A DNA stretch of 64,000 nt from Mariniflexile sp. AS56 (GCF_030552475.1 NZ_JAUPED010000006.1:1-64000); one strand, 5' to 3'; positions 36,579-45,808 are shown, numbered from the stretch's first letter. Numbers and translations: made by a program. Notes: generated by a model not told the origin, from the letters alone.

Positions 36579-36914
36579 ATGGAAAATGAATTTGCTAAAC
36601 ATGAGAAAGATTATATAAAAATTTATACAGAGAAAGGGTATAATTCAAATTTTCACTATCAAAAAGATAAACTTATAAATAGTGAAACAAAAAATGAATA
36701 CACACCAAAAGACATATATATTGTTGCAGAACATAGATATGAAGGTATGAGTGACCCCTCTGATATGTCTATACTTTATATTATTAAAACAAGTAAAGAT
36801 GAAAAAGGAACGCTTCTATTAGGTTATGGTCCAAATACAGATTTGGAGTTAGCTGAATTTTTCAAAAAAATTCCAGATGGAAATGTTTCTAATAGCGATA
36901 ATATAAATGGATAG
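36579..36914 (+). CDS. Small conserved hypothetical protein
   Basis: A 111-residue soluble protein with no signal peptide. It contains IYIVAEHRYEGMSDPSDMSILYIIKT and KGTLLLGYGPNTDLELAEFF. I recognise this as a short family widespread in Bacteroidota and often mislabelled phosphoribosylpyrophosphate synthetase; no PRPP-binding loop is present. The function is unknown. It stands alone between stress and signalling genes and is followed by a terminator. Confidence 0.75.
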   Translation: MENEFAKHEKDYIKIYTEKGYNSNFHYQKDKLINSETKNEYTPKDIYIVAEHRYEGMSDPSDMSILYIIKTSKDEKGTLLLGYGPNTDLELAEFFKKIPDGNVSNSDNING

Positions 36915-36933
36915 CATATTTCTATTGTAATTC

Positions 36934-36969
36934 AAAAAAAACAGATTTTTAAAATCTGTTTTTTTTTTT
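36934..36969 (+). terminator. Rho-independent terminator
   Basis: An A-run, the near-palindrome ACAGATTTTTAAAATCTGT and a run of eleven T. It begins 20 bases after the stop of the small conserved gene. Confidence 0.8.
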
Positions 36970-37320
36970 GGTTGTCATATTTATAATGAAGGTGAAATAT
37001 GTTAAGAATCAGCGGTGTAAGAAAGTTGAATATATGCCATCTTATTTGTTTTAATTGTTTTGTAAATAAAATTACAAATAGTGCCGTTTGTCGATAAATT
37101 GGCTTATATTTCGTATAATAATTTTTTTACAAAAAAAGGATTAGGTTAAAAATGCTTTGTTACGTTAACAACAAGTATTATCTATTAATTTTTTATTTTA
37201 CATGAATTTTTATTGACATATTTCTCTCTCAATACATAATGTTATTGGGAGTTGTATGGGGTATATTTACACAAAAAAAACAATTTCACAAATTTAACTA
37301 TACTTGAAATTTTAGCATAA
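36970..37320. other. Intergenic region before response regulator
   Basis: 351 bases without a supportable gene. TATACTTG at 37301-37308 differs by one base from the Bacteroidota -7 consensus, but it is only 12 bases from the ATG and no -33 partner is seen. Nothing else stands out. Confidence 0.35.
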
Positions 37321-37767
37321 ATGAGAGATACTATATTTAATATTATTTTAGTGGATGATGATGAGGATGATAGAATGCTATTTAGTGAAGCTTTGGAAGA
37401 GATTTCTTTAAAAACGACATTAGAGCTTTTTAAACATGGTCAAGAATTATTAGATTATCTTTTTCAGCCAAATATTGAGCTTCCTAATTTAGTGTTTCTA
37501 GATATTAATATGCCCATAATAAATGGCATGCAATGTTTAACTGAAATTCGTAATAACACTAAATTAAAAGATTTGTTTATTGCTATGTATTCTACGTCGT
37601 CTTCAGAAAAAGATATTGAAGATTCTTTTAAGTTGGGGGCCAATATATATATAAATAAGCCTAGTAGTTTTAGTAAATTGTGTGAAATAGTAGAGAAGAC
37701 TCTTAAAGTTAATTGGCAAGAGCATACCTCCAATTTAAATAAAGATACATTTCTATTGCGTATTTAA
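37321..37767 (+). CDS. Single-domain response regulator, Rcp1-like
   Basis: A 148-residue receiver-only protein: NIILVDDDEDDRMLF with the acidic pocket, phospho-acceptor Asp61 in FLDINMPIINGMQCL, switch residues in MYSTSS and the conserved Lys in INKPSSF. The DDxDDR pattern and long alpha-4 region are typical of Rcp1/phytochrome-associated regulators. With no output domain it probably acts in a phosphorelay or by protein contact. The gene directly downstream is a decayed sensor kinase, so this regulator may be orphaned. Confidence 0.93.
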   Translation: MRDTIFNIILVDDDEDDRMLFSEALEEISLKTTLELFKHGQELLDYLFQPNIELPNLVFLDINMPIINGMQCLTEIRNNTKLKDLFIAMYSTSSSEKDIEDSFKLGANIYINKPSSFSKLCEIVEKTLKVNWQEHTSNLNKDTFLLRI

Positions 37768-37774
37768 TATTAAT

Positions 37775-38662
37775 ATGGACTTCTGGCATATTTATACTTC
37801 CTCAAAAACTATATAGTTTTATTAATTATAGCCATAATTATGCTGTTGGTTACAACAAGTATGACCTATAGGCAAATTATGATTACGCAGAAATTTGCCG
37901 AAAAGGTAGTTTATACGTTACAAGCTTACAATGCAATAGGTGATTTAACAGCATATTCTAGTAAAGCTGAATCTGAAGAGTTTAGGTAAGATTTATTACA
38001 ATATAAATTTTAAAAGAAAGCTTATGAAACCTATAAATTAGAAGGTAAAGCCATCATAGACAGCTTAAGTTTACTCACTCAAGATAAAGAATTGCATGTA
38101 GCACGTATAAAACCTTTAAGTGCTTTATAAATTAGCTTGTACGGTCAACTTATAGATTTAGAAGATCTTAATGATCTAGATAGCCAAGAAGTATTACAGG
38201 CAAAACAACTATATAAATCAAAGAATAATAAAACCTTATCTGAAATAAGAAGCATTAAAAATAGAATACTGGTAGACGAATAGGGTTTAATGCATGAAAG
38301 AAAAGGAACTTATGTTTTTCACAAATCTTTGATGCCTTATATGTTATTGATAGTAGTTTTTTTTGCGCTTGCTGTGTTTGTAATATCTTTTGTTAGAATA
38401 TATAATAACAAATTAAAAATCCGAAAATCGGAAGCCTTCTTAAAAAGTGTATTAGCTACTACAGATAATATCGTAAATTATTATGAGCCTATTTTTAAAA
38501 GCCCTGAAGAAATAATGGATTTTAAAATTATATACGCTAATTTCCGGAATGGGAATTGGCTTAGCAATATGTAAAAAAATCGTAGAGAACCACAACGGCT
38601 ATATATCTGCAAAAGGTACTGAAGGTGTTGGTGCTCAATTTATTGTTTATCTCCCTGCCTAA
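37775..38662 (+). pseudogene. Decayed CHASE3/PAS sensor histidine kinase
   Basis: Remnant of a membrane sensor kinase. After a short start (37775) the frame shifts into a membrane segment and a CHASE3-like helical sensor (TYRQIMITQKFAEKVVYTLQ). In that frame stops occur at 37987, 38011, 38128 and 38281, each one C-to-T change from a Gln codon. A second membrane segment (MPYMLLIVVFFALAVFVISF) and the start of a PAS domain (FLKSVLATTDNIVNYYEP) follow. At about 38543 the frame jumps straight into the end of the ATPase domain (SGMGIGLAICKKIVENHNG, ending FIVYLPA). The phosphoacceptor domain and most of the ATPase domain are deleted, so it cannot work as a kinase. Two Rcp-type response regulators flank it. 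Confidence 0.9.
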
Positions 38663-38795
38663 AAGCGGTAAAGATTCAACATGGTATCATTTAAATTGTC
38701 TTAGACATTGTGCGGTATTTTAAATGATTAGCGCATTAATCTTTATGAAATTTCAATTAGTCAACAATTCAATTAATTAGTCAGTACTCTTTTAA

Positions 38796-39245
38796 TTAGC
38801 ATGCCATAATTATGAATTCTAAAGGTGGTGATGTATTTAGGTAGTCTAAATGGACGTAATCTAAACTTTTTAGCAGCGAGCTTTTAAGCTTATCAAAAGA
38901 GTTCGGTTTCATTAAGTACCAATTAGCCCCTTTGTTTTTTAACCTGAATGCCATGTCTTCATCAATATAGGTAGAGTAAATGATTAAAGTGATATTTGCG
39001 AATGCGGGTTCATTTCTTATATCATTTAAACATTCTTCACCATTCATAAGTGGCATGTTTAAATCTAAATATATAGCATCTGGCAAAGGTTTTTCTGGCA
39101 TTAGAAGGTTCTCCATAAGTGTGACACCATTATCAAAATCTTTAACAGTCACATCCATGTTTAACTCATCCAATGCTTCTTTAAAAAGAGTTCGATCTTC
39201 ATTATCATCATCAGCTAGGTAAATTAGGAGTGGTTTGCGTAACAT
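38796..39245 (-). CDS. Single-domain response regulator, Rcp1-like (second copy)
   Basis: A 149-residue receiver-only protein with LLIYLADDDNEDRTLF, phospho-acceptor Asp61 in YLDLNMPLMNGEECL, YSTYIDE and the Lys of LMKPNSF. It is the same type as the regulator at 37321 but on the opposite strand, with the decayed kinase between. Its own upstream neighbour on this strand is the OsmC gene 27 bases away, so it probably sits in the lmo0937-like/osmC transcript. Confidence 0.92.
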   Translation of the reverse strand: MLRKPLLIYLADDDNEDRTLFKEALDELNMDVTVKDFDNGVTLMENLLMPEKPLPDAIYLDLNMPLMNGEECLNDIRNEPAFANITLIIYSTYIDEDMAFRLKNKGANWYLMKPNSFDKLKSSLLKSLDYVHLDYLNTSPPLEFIIMAC

Positions 39246-39272
39246 AATTTTTGTTCAATTATTTAATTAAAA

Positions 39273-39698
39273 TCAATTTCGGGTATTTTCTAAATTAGCA
39301 TTAAGACTTATTTCTAATTCGTTATAGGCCTTACTTACAGGGCAATTTTGTTTTGCACCCTTAGCAATGTTTTGAAATTCATCATCCTTTAAATTAGAAA
39401 CTTTAGCTGTTACGTTTAATTGAGACTTAGTTATAACACCGTCTTCCATTATTATATAACATTTCGTTTCTAATACTTCTGGAGTAAAACCCGCTTTTGT
39501 TAAATCGGCACTTAATTGCATTGTAAAACAACCTGCATGTGCCGCAGCCATTAACTCTTCTGGGTTAGTCCCGGTACCATTTTCAAAGCGGCTATTATAA
39601 GAATACTGCATATTATCAAGTGCTTTACTTTCTGATATTAAATATCCATTTCCTTCCTTTACGGTTCCACTCCAAACGGCGGTGCTTTGTCTTTTCAT
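39273..39698 (-). CDS. osmC: OsmC/Ohr family peroxiredoxin
   Basis: A 141-residue protein with the two redox cysteines of the family: Cys57 in MAAAHAGCFTMQLS and Cys119 in KQNCPVSKAY. The start MKRQSTAVWSGTVKEGNG and the motif GTNPEELMAAAHA match OsmC rather than Ohr. It reduces organic and inorganic peroxides and is typically osmotically induced. It follows a tiny membrane-protein gene by 32 bases and precedes a response regulator. Confidence 0.94.
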   Translation of the reverse strand: MKRQSTAVWSGTVKEGNGYLISESKALDNMQYSYNSRFENGTGTNPEELMAAAHAGCFTMQLSADLTKAGFTPEVLETKCYIIMEDGVITKSQLNVTAKVSNLKDDEFQNIAKGAKQNCPVSKAYNELEISLNANLENTRN

Positions 39699-39730
39699 GT
39701 TGTTTTATAATTTAAAATAATTCTAATACA

Positions 39731-39901
39731 CTAATCTAAAGGCTTTCTGCCAGATATTACATTATATATAATTACGATTACAGCTAATACTAACAGAATA
39801 TGTATTAAGCCACCTGTAGCTAGTCCTGCTACGAATCCAAAGAATCCTATAATCCAAATGAATATAAATACAACGGCTATAAGCCAGAGAATACTTTTCA
39901 T
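39731..39901 (-). CDS. lmo0937-like miniature membrane protein
   Basis: A 56-residue protein read on the minus strand from the ATG at 39901 to the TAG at 39731. It starts MKSILWLIAVVFIFIWIIGF and ends ISGRKPLD, with two hydrophobic segments around GFVAGLATGGLIH, the pattern of the lmo0937 family of stress-associated small membrane proteins. The function is unknown. It is the first gene of a likely transcript with osmC and a response regulator. Confidence 0.85.
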   Translation of the reverse strand: MKSILWLIAVVFIFIWIIGFFGFVAGLATGGLIHILLVLAVIVIIYNVISGRKPLD

Positions 39902-40051
39902 AAAATAATATTTAAAGTTAGTATGAAATCTTCTATGCGTATTTCATTTTATTACGAAGAAGATTAGTAACGTAAAATTATTAGTAAATGATAAAATGGA
40001 TTAACTCAATTAAAATCTATTTTGCCTTAATCGAAAATTAGTTTTAATAGG

Positions 40052-40939
40052 TTAATTAATGGTTAAGTAGCTATCGGAATATATTTTTGTAAACTGTGCT
40101 CCAAAAAATAAAATAAGACTAGAGTAAGATGTCCAGAGCATCACTATAATTATAGAGCCGGCAGCACCATAAGTGGAACCTGGTTCTGTCTCCCCAAAGT
40201 AAAAGGATAGTACGTATTTACCTAAAATAAATAAAAGAGCTGTTAAAGCAGCGCCTACTCTTACGGCTTTCCATTGAATTGGTTTACTAGGTAAAAATTT
40301 GAACATCGCAGCAAATAGAAAGTATATAAATATGAGGGATAGTGTTATGTCAATAACATAGGCGAATTCGACAATTTCTGTTGAAAATAAAGTGGATATT
40401 CTATTAGAAAAAGCAGTAAGTAAGGCTGTTAGTGCAAAACTAATTAATAATAAAAAACCGAATATAAGTATGAATCCAAAGCTTTTTAGCCTTCCAATTA
40501 AGGTTGAAATAATTTCATTTGAGTACACAGGTTTTATATCCCAAATAGTATCCAATACGTTTTGTAATTGATAAAAAACACCTGTAGCACCATATAATAA
40601 CACACCAATACCAAGAATTGTGGCAAATATAGAAGTAGGTTGATCTCCTTTTTCTGCGATCATTTTTAAAATGGCAGTTGCAGTATCAGATCCTAAAGCG
40701 GTTGAAAGTTCAGACTGTAATTCTCCCCTAACAATATCTCTTCCCCAAATAGCGCCAACTAAATTTAAGATAAGGATAAGTAATGCTGGTAATGATAATA
40801 TGGCATAGTAAGCAACAACCGCCCCTAATTTAAAGGGCTCTTTCTCCATCCAAGCCTTATAGGTCTTAATTAAAAGCTTAGGTAAATGCGTTAGCTTAAA
40901 TGTGTGAAGAGGTTGCTCCGTTTTAACTTTATTTATCAT
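40052..40939 (-). CDS. YihY/BrkB family inner-membrane protein
   Basis: A 295-residue protein with about six membrane segments. Family landmarks: AVVAYYAILSLPALLILILN, LGIGVLLYGATGVFYQLQNVLDTIW and the C-terminal YGAAGSIIIVMLWTSYSSLILFFGAQFTKIY. YihY/BrkB proteins were once called ribonuclease BN; the biochemical role is not settled, though some have been linked to serum resistance or transport. It lies alone on the minus strand within the stress island. Confidence 0.93.
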   Translation of the reverse strand: MINKVKTEQPLHTFKLTHLPKLLIKTYKAWMEKEPFKLGAVVAYYAILSLPALLILILNLVGAIWGRDIVRGELQSELSTALGSDTATAILKMIAEKGDQPTSIFATILGIGVLLYGATGVFYQLQNVLDTIWDIKPVYSNEIISTLIGRLKSFGFILIFGFLLLISFALTALLTAFSNRISTLFSTEIVEFAYVIDITLSLIFIYFLFAAMFKFLPSKPIQWKAVRVGAALTALLFILGKYVLSFYFGETEPGSTYGAAGSIIIVMLWTSYSSLILFFGAQFTKIYSDSYLTIN

Positions 40940-41222
40940 AAGAGTTATTTGTACAAAGTAAAGTAGTTTCTATAAATATATTTAATCTAATCAATTTTAG
41001 AATTAACATAATTGATTTTTTGGTACCAGTGAATTAATACATGTTTTATTAGAATACCTCCTTTTTAGGTTTAACCCCCTTAACTCTTAATGTTTTCCTA
41101 ATAAAAAGGGTGATTATTAAAATTATATAAAATATCAAAAAAATTGTGTAACAAGACGACTGCACTATTGTTGCAACTTTGTAACAGCAATGTACTAATA
41201 CAATAATTAAATACCAATACGG

Positions 41223-41363
41223 ATGAAAAATGTAAGCTTTAAAACAGAACAAAATGCTATTGTAAGAAGAACTTTAAGTCTTGAAGAGTTTATTGTGAGT
41301 TATATAACTCCTTCCAATTTTCAAATAAACGATTTAAAAACTATTACGATTAGTGATAAATAG
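41223..41363 (+). CDS. Possible 46-residue small protein
   Basis: ATG at 41223 and TAG at 41361-41363. The product is hydrophilic (for example RRTLSLEEFIVSYITPSNFQ), with no signal peptide or known motif. It lies 68 bases upstream of the AraC-type regulator on the same strand. Composition is ordinary for this genome, but such a short frame can occur by chance. Confidence 0.35.
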   Translation: MKNVSFKTEQNAIVRRTLSLEEFIVSYITPSNFQINDLKTITISDK

Positions 41364-41431
41364 TTAGTGTTTCACTACTTATTTAAAACAGAACCTAAAG
41401 CTATTTGTAAATACTTAAAAATAACATACAC

Positions 41432-42448
41432 ATGAAAACGATATCAATAACTTCAAGTAACCTTCCAACTATTTTTGAACAAATACAAACACAATTGGGT
41501 GGTAAACTCGAGGTGAAATCCAAAGAGTATAGTTTGGAGATAGATAACGATATAGCTAAAGGTATGGTTTCTGGAATTTCTGTGGAGCACGCCATTTCTT
41601 ATATCGAGTATGATATCGTATTTAATGAAGATGTAGTGCTTACATACAAACATGATAATGCAAGTTCTATTCATTTTGGATATTGTTCAAAAGGTAGTTT
41701 AGTTCAAAGTTATGGTCAAAGTGAAAAACAAAATAAGTTAACACAATATCAAACAGGTATTTTCTCAAATTCAGTTAAAAAAAGAACTTATTTATCTTTT
41801 ACTAAAAATGAAGAGGTTCGGGTTTCTATGATTACTGTGGATGTTTTGTCTGTTTCAGATAATGAGTTAAAAGATCATTTACAAAATACTTTTTTAATAA
41901 ATAATGAAAACACGGAATTCGCTTATATGGGGTCTTTCAATTTAAAAATTATTGAAAAAATAGATCACCTGAATACGATAAGTCAAAAAGGTTTGATTAG
42001 AAATTTATTAATAAATAGTACTGTTTACTTAATTCTAGCTTTAGAAATAGAACAACACAAATACGATTTACTAAACGAGGAAAACAACTCTAACTCACTT
42101 TCATTATCGGATATGGAAGCAGTAAGAGACATATCAGATTTTATAAGAAATTATCCAGAAATTCAATACAGCCTAAAATATTTAAGCAAAAAAGCAGGTT
42201 TATCTCCTATCAAAATGCAAGAAGGTTTTAAAATAATGCATAATAGAACAGTAACCGATTTTATTAGAAATGTAAGAGTAGAGGCAGCCGAAAATTTAAT
42301 TAGAACTTCAGAACTTAATATATCTGAGATTGTGTATACAATAGGCTTAACAAGCAGAAGTTATTTTTCGAAAATATTTAAAGCTAAGTATAACTGCAGT
42401 CCTAAGCATTATCAAAATCAGCAAGGTAAATTAGGTGTAACAGCTTAA
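41432..42448 (+). CDS. AraC-family transcriptional regulator
   Basis: A 338-residue protein with a cupin-like ligand domain in the first half (about 50-220) and a C-terminal pair of helix-turn-helix motifs: LKYLSKKAGLSPIKMQEGFKIM and ISEIVYTIGLTSRSYFSKIF, ending with the AraC signature KAKYNCSPKHYQ. The N-terminal MKTISITSSNLPTIFEQIQ is unlike sugar-responsive AraC proteins. The inducer is unknown. Neighbours suggest control of the FAD oxidoreductase downstream or of stress genes, but no operator was recognised. Confidence 0.93.
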   Translation: MKTISITSSNLPTIFEQIQTQLGGKLEVKSKEYSLEIDNDIAKGMVSGISVEHAISYIEYDIVFNEDVVLTYKHDNASSIHFGYCSKGSLVQSYGQSEKQNKLTQYQTGIFSNSVKKRTYLSFTKNEEVRVSMITVDVLSVSDNELKDHLQNTFLINNENTEFAYMGSFNLKIIEKIDHLNTISQKGLIRNLLINSTVYLILALEIEQHKYDLLNEENNSNSLSLSDMEAVRDISDFIRNYPEIQYSLKYLSKKAGLSPIKMQEGFKIMHNRTVTDFIRNVRVEAAENLIRTSELNISEIVYTIGLTSRSYFSKIFKAKYNCSPKHYQNQQGKLGVTA

Positions 42449-42467
42449 ACTGAATATTAATATAAAT

Positions 42468-42512
42468 AAAAAACACACCAGGTATTCTTTAATATTTAGT
42501 GTGTTTTTTTTT
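42468..42512 (+). terminator. Rho-independent terminator
   Basis: AAAAAACACACCA pairs with TAGTGTGTTTTTT (one mismatch), followed by more T. It lies 20 bases after the AraC gene stop and isolates it from the oxidoreductase gene. Confidence 0.85.
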
Positions 42513-42550
42513 GTCCATAGAATTTTGATTAATTTAAAAAATTTAATCCC

Positions 42551-43756
42551 ATGGAACTTACATCAAATGAACCTTTTTGGCTAATTAAAAACGGATTATT
42601 AGCTTCATATCCTTCATTAAGGGAAAACGTAGAAACGGATATATTAATTATTGGAGGAGGAATTACAGGTAGTTTAATGGCTTACAAGTGTTTGTCAGAA
42701 AATTATAAAACTATTTTAATAGATAGAAGGGAAGTTGCTAATGGAAGCACGTCTGCAACAACCAGTATGTTACAGTATGAAATTGATATTCCGTTATATA
42801 AATTATCTGAAATGATTGGGGAATCTGCGGCAGAAGCAAATTATTGGGCCTGTTATAATTCTATTAATGAAATAGAAAATATAATAAAAACAATACAGTC
42901 CGACTGTGGTTTTAAAAAAAAAGAATCTCTATATTTTGCTGCTTATAAAAAGGATGTGGCTAGTTTAAAAAAAGAATTTAAGGCGAGACAACATTGTGGC
43001 TTACCTGTAAGTTGGCTTTCTTCTAGTGAAATTGAAGATAAGTTTCAAATTAAAAAATCTCACTGTGGTATTTTATCAAAGCAAGGAGGAAGTGTTGATG
43101 CTTTTAAACTAACTCACGATTTATTAGCCTATTGCCATAAAAAAGGACTGAGAGTTTTTGATAAAACAGAAATAACCTCTATAGACTATACAAAAAACAC
43201 AGTAAAAGTTAATACAGAGTTCGATTTTTCAATAAAGGCAAAAAAAATAATTTACTGTAATGGGTATGAAAGTACGGAGTTAATAAAAGAAAATTTTGTT
43301 AAATTACTGTCTACTTATGCCATTGTAGGCGAGCAAAATGAAGATGATCAATCTCACTTAAACGATACCCTTTTTTGGAATACAGAAGATCCCTATATTT
43401 ACTTTAGAACTACAGATGATAATAGAATTATAATAGGAGGTGAAGATGAAGATTTTGTTGATGATGAAAAACGTGATAGCCTATTAAAAGATAAAAATAA
43501 AAAACTGACTAAAAAGTTAAGTGCGTTATTACCTAATTATCAATTTCGTACAGATTTTGCCTGGGCAGGTACCTTTGGAGAAACAAAAGATGGTTTACCA
43601 TATATTGGAGAACATCCAGATTTTCCTCATAGTTATTTTGTTTTAGGTTTTGGAGGGAATGGTATTACGTTTTCCGTAATAGGCATGGACGTTATAAACG
43701 AGATGCTTAATAATAAAGAACATCCTTTACAAAAGTATTATAGATTTGGACGATAA
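42551..43756 (+). CDS. FAD-dependent oxidoreductase, DAO/PuuB-like
   Basis: A 401-residue flavoprotein. The dinucleotide site TDILIIGGGITGSLMAYKC lies near residue 30, followed by ILIDRREVANGSTSATTSMLQYE, where family members hold the FAD loop. Near the C terminus comes GLPYIGEHPDFPHSYFVLGFGGNGITFSVIG. Layout and length fit D-amino-acid/glycine oxidase-type enzymes such as gamma-glutamylputrescine oxidase. No Rieske domain follows, unlike many longer relatives. The substrate is an amine or amino acid, not determined. It stands alone between two terminating hairpins. Confidence 0.88.
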   Translation: MELTSNEPFWLIKNGLLASYPSLRENVETDILIIGGGITGSLMAYKCLSENYKTILIDRREVANGSTSATTSMLQYEIDIPLYKLSEMIGESAAEANYWACYNSINEIENIIKTIQSDCGFKKKESLYFAAYKKDVASLKKEFKARQHCGLPVSWLSSSEIEDKFQIKKSHCGILSKQGGSVDAFKLTHDLLAYCHKKGLRVFDKTEITSIDYTKNTVKVNTEFDFSIKAKKIIYCNGYESTELIKENFVKLLSTYAIVGEQNEDDQSHLNDTLFWNTEDPYIYFRTTDDNRIIIGGEDEDFVDDEKRDSLLKDKNKKLTKKLSALLPNYQFRTDFAWAGTFGETKDGLPYIGEHPDFPHSYFVLGFGGNGITFSVIGMDVINEMLNNKEHPLQKYYRFGR

Positions 43757-43774
43757 ACTCTGTTTCCAGTTTAT
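43753..43774. terminator. Weak hairpin between convergent genes
   Basis: ATAAACT ... AGTTTAT, a 7-bp stem with an 8-base loop that overlaps the stop codon of the FAD oxidoreductase and reaches the end of the mgtC-like gene. The T-tract is poor, so terminator function is tentative. Confidence 0.4.
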
Positions 43775-44256
43775 TAATTATTGGTTTCATTAGGAGTGTT
43801 TTTATTTATTTTGCTGTTTAGATAACCAAAAATGGTATTAATAGTTACAATAATTGCTGTAGCGCTCACAAGTTCTGTATACATTTTCAAAGCAGCCAAA
43901 CAACCCAAACCTGCACTACACCATATGGTTGCTGCTGTAGCTAAACCACTAATTTTTTGTTTTCCTTGAACGATTACACCTGCGCCTAAAAACCCAACTC
44001 CTACAATAATTTGGCTAATTATTCGGGCTACATCTACATAGTCAATTCCAATATATTGAAAAGATATATTGGTAAATACCGCGGCACCAACGGCAACTAA
44101 TGCGTATGTTTTTAAGCCTGCATTTTTATTTTTCATTTGTCGTTCTAAGCCAATACAAAACCCAGCAATCATAGCAACAACAATAGAGATCATGAAATCT
44201 AGATTTGATGTGTTTTCTAAATCTAAAATTTGTATAAAATGGTGTGTTGTTCTCAT
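43774..44256 (-). CDS. MgtC/SapB family inner-membrane protein
   Basis: A 160-residue protein with four to five membrane segments. The family motif AGFCIGLERQMKNKNAGLKTYALVAVGAA is clear, then GVGFLGAGVIVQGKQKISGLATAATIWCSAGLGCLAAL. This is the short form without the C-terminal ACT-like domain of MgtC (about 230 residues). It is linked to low magnesium, acid or membrane potential stress, partly through F-ATPase effects. The start at 44256 (MRTTHHF) is the only good one. Confidence 0.93.
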   Translation of the reverse strand: MRTTHHFIQILDLENTSNLDFMISIVVAMIAGFCIGLERQMKNKNAGLKTYALVAVGAAVFTNISFQYIGIDYVDVARIISQIIVGVGFLGAGVIVQGKQKISGLATAATIWCSAGLGCLAALKMYTELVSATAIIVTINTIFGYLNSKINKNTPNETNN

Positions 44257-44533
44257 TTGATAAGTGTTTAAATCATGAAATAGTAATTTAATATTTAGGA
44301 AGGTTTAATAGGTGTCGTTTTGAAATTAATCCTAACACATTTAAAAATATTTAAGTTTAATATTTATGTGATTACAGTGTCAGTTTTTAAGAATAGCGTT
44401 TTTTTTTAAGTAACACCCCAATCTTAGGGTTGTGTTCTCGGTATTTAATCGATTAAGTTAGTTTTTACATGATATGGATTAACACAAATTAGTGAATCAT
44501 TATAAATTTGATTACAGAACTAATAAGATAAAT

Positions 44534-44713
44534 ATGATAAGTAATATAATTATAGGAATTCTACTAGGGACTCTAATATTTAATATAATAAAGCTGCTAG
44601 TAGGTAAACCTTATAGAGAAGCTAGTAGTGAAAAATATAGCTATAAGAAGGACTCAGATTATAATAACATGCTGAAAAATAAATTAAAAAAAAAAGAATT
44701 GGCAAGAAATTAG
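44534..44713 (+). CDS. Small single-pass membrane protein
   Basis: The ATG at 44534 gives 59 residues (a GTG at 44492 would add 14 hydrophilic ones). One hydrophobic segment, ISNIIIGILLGTLIFNIIKL, is followed by a charged tail rich in Lys and Tyr. There is no known family. It lies upstream of the PA2169-family gene on the same strand; a small stress-related membrane protein is a reasonable guess from position alone. Confidence 0.5.
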   Translation: MISNIIIGILLGTLIFNIIKLLVGKPYREASSEKYSYKKDSDYNNMLKNKLKKKELARN

Positions 44714-44811
44714 CCTAAATATATTAAAGGATAAATGGCCATTTTGAAGGAGTAAGATGTAAACAATGGGCATCCCTAAATAACACATTGGAACTTTAAA
44801 TATTAAAAAAT

Positions 44812-45261
44812 ATGAGCACATACACAGAAACCATAAGCACAAGATTAAATGCACTTTTAGAAAAAACAAATGATGCAGAGAAGGGCTTTAAGAAAGCTTC
44901 AGAAAATACAGATCATACTTACTTGAAAAAGTATTTTGAAAGAAAGTCAAAAGAACGTTATCAATTTGGATATGATTTAAATAATGAAATAAGAACATTT
45001 GGTGAACGTCCAGATAAAAGTGGAAGTGTTACAGGAGCGGCACACCGGGCATGGATGGATGTTAAAGCATTGTTTTCCTTAGATAACGATGAATCTATGC
45101 TAGAGGAAGCTATTAGAGGAGAAAAAGCAGCCTTACAAGAATATAAGGATGTTCTAAATGATACTTCATTACCTATAAGTACACACACATTACTACTTAA
45201 GCAAAAAGATGTAATTGAAAGTGATCTTAGAACTATTAAGAACTTAGAAGATTTAAATTAA
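44812..45261 (+). CDS. PA2169 family four-helix-bundle protein
   Basis: A 149-residue helical protein (TRLNALLEKTNDAEKGFKKA; SGSVTGAAHRAWMDVKALF; EEAIRGEKAALQEYKDVL), a ferritin-like four-helix bundle of the PA2169/DUF2383 family. Ferritin-like iron ligands are partly present (Glu and His in AIRGEKAALQEY). It is commonly found with CsbD, lmo0937 and YtxH small proteins in stress regions. A terminator follows immediately. Confidence 0.9.
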   Translation: MSTYTETISTRLNALLEKTNDAEKGFKKASENTDHTYLKKYFERKSKERYQFGYDLNNEIRTFGERPDKSGSVTGAAHRAWMDVKALFSLDNDESMLEEAIRGEKAALQEYKDVLNDTSLPISTHTLLLKQKDVIESDLRTIKNLEDLN

Positions 45262-45282
45262 TTTAAATTTTCTAAGTTGATG

Positions 45283-45315
45283 AAAGAGAGAGGTTCTTTA
45301 CCTCTCTCTTTTTTT
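45283..45315 (+). terminator. Rho-independent terminator
   Basis: An 11-bp stem AAAGAGAGAGG / CCTCTCTCTTT with loop TTCTTTA and a T-run, 22 bases after the PA2169-family stop. Confidence 0.92.
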
Positions 45316-45497
45316 GTGATTAATTCAAACTGAATTAATCAAGGTTTCAAGGCACAGTTATTTCTATCCATTTACGATAATATCTAAATTTATAGAGTTA
45401 ACAAGATTCCTGTAAATAGTATAACTTGTGCATAGAGAAAGTGAATTTTACCTTTGATATCGGTTCACTTTTATTTTATTAACTTAAATTTTTAACT

Positions 45498-45659
45498 ATG
45501 TTACGTTGGACAGTTACATTCATTATTTTAGCTATTGTTGCCGGAATATTAGGTTTTGGGGGTATAGCCGCTGGGGCCGCAGGGATAGCAAAAGTTTTAT
45601 TTTTTATATTCATTGTACTCTTTATTCTTTCTTTAATTACAGGAAGAAAAAAGATTTAA
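45498..45659 (+). CDS. DUF1328-like miniature membrane protein
   Basis: A 53-residue protein (ATG 45498, TAA 45657-45659) starting MLRWTVTFIILAIVAGILGF, then GGIAAGAAGIAKVLFFIF and a basic end TGRKKI. This is the two-helix DUF1328/YtjA pattern with a Gly/Ala-rich turn. It is small, hydrophobic and widely stress-induced, but the function is unknown. It is distinct from, but similar in kind to, the lmo0937-like protein at 39731. Confidence 0.92.
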   Translation: MLRWTVTFIILAIVAGILGFGGIAAGAAGIAKVLFFIFIVLFILSLITGRKKI

Positions 45660-45767
45660 AACACATATAACAGTTTAACATTTTTTATAATTTCATTTTA
45701 ATGAAGTATGAAAAAATGCTAAACCGTATATAGAAAATAGAACCATTTATTAATATTTAAAATACAG

Positions 45768-45808
45768 CTACTAAAAGATAAATAATCACAATTTTTATCT
45801 TTTAGTGG
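45768..45808 (+). terminator. Long hairpin, possible terminator of the DUF1328-like gene
   Basis: CTACTAAAAGATAAA pairs with TTTATCTTTTAGTGG (one G-T pair near the base) around an 11-base loop. It is 108 bases after the stop, and no long T-run follows, so it may be an mRNA 3'-end structure or a weak terminator. Confidence 0.55.

Noticed and set aside
41049-41252. 67-codon hydrophobic ORF on the minus strand
   Set aside because: AT-rich, phenylalanine/isoleucine-rich translation typical of chance frames in non-coding DNA; it overlaps the start of another small ORF and has no family motif.
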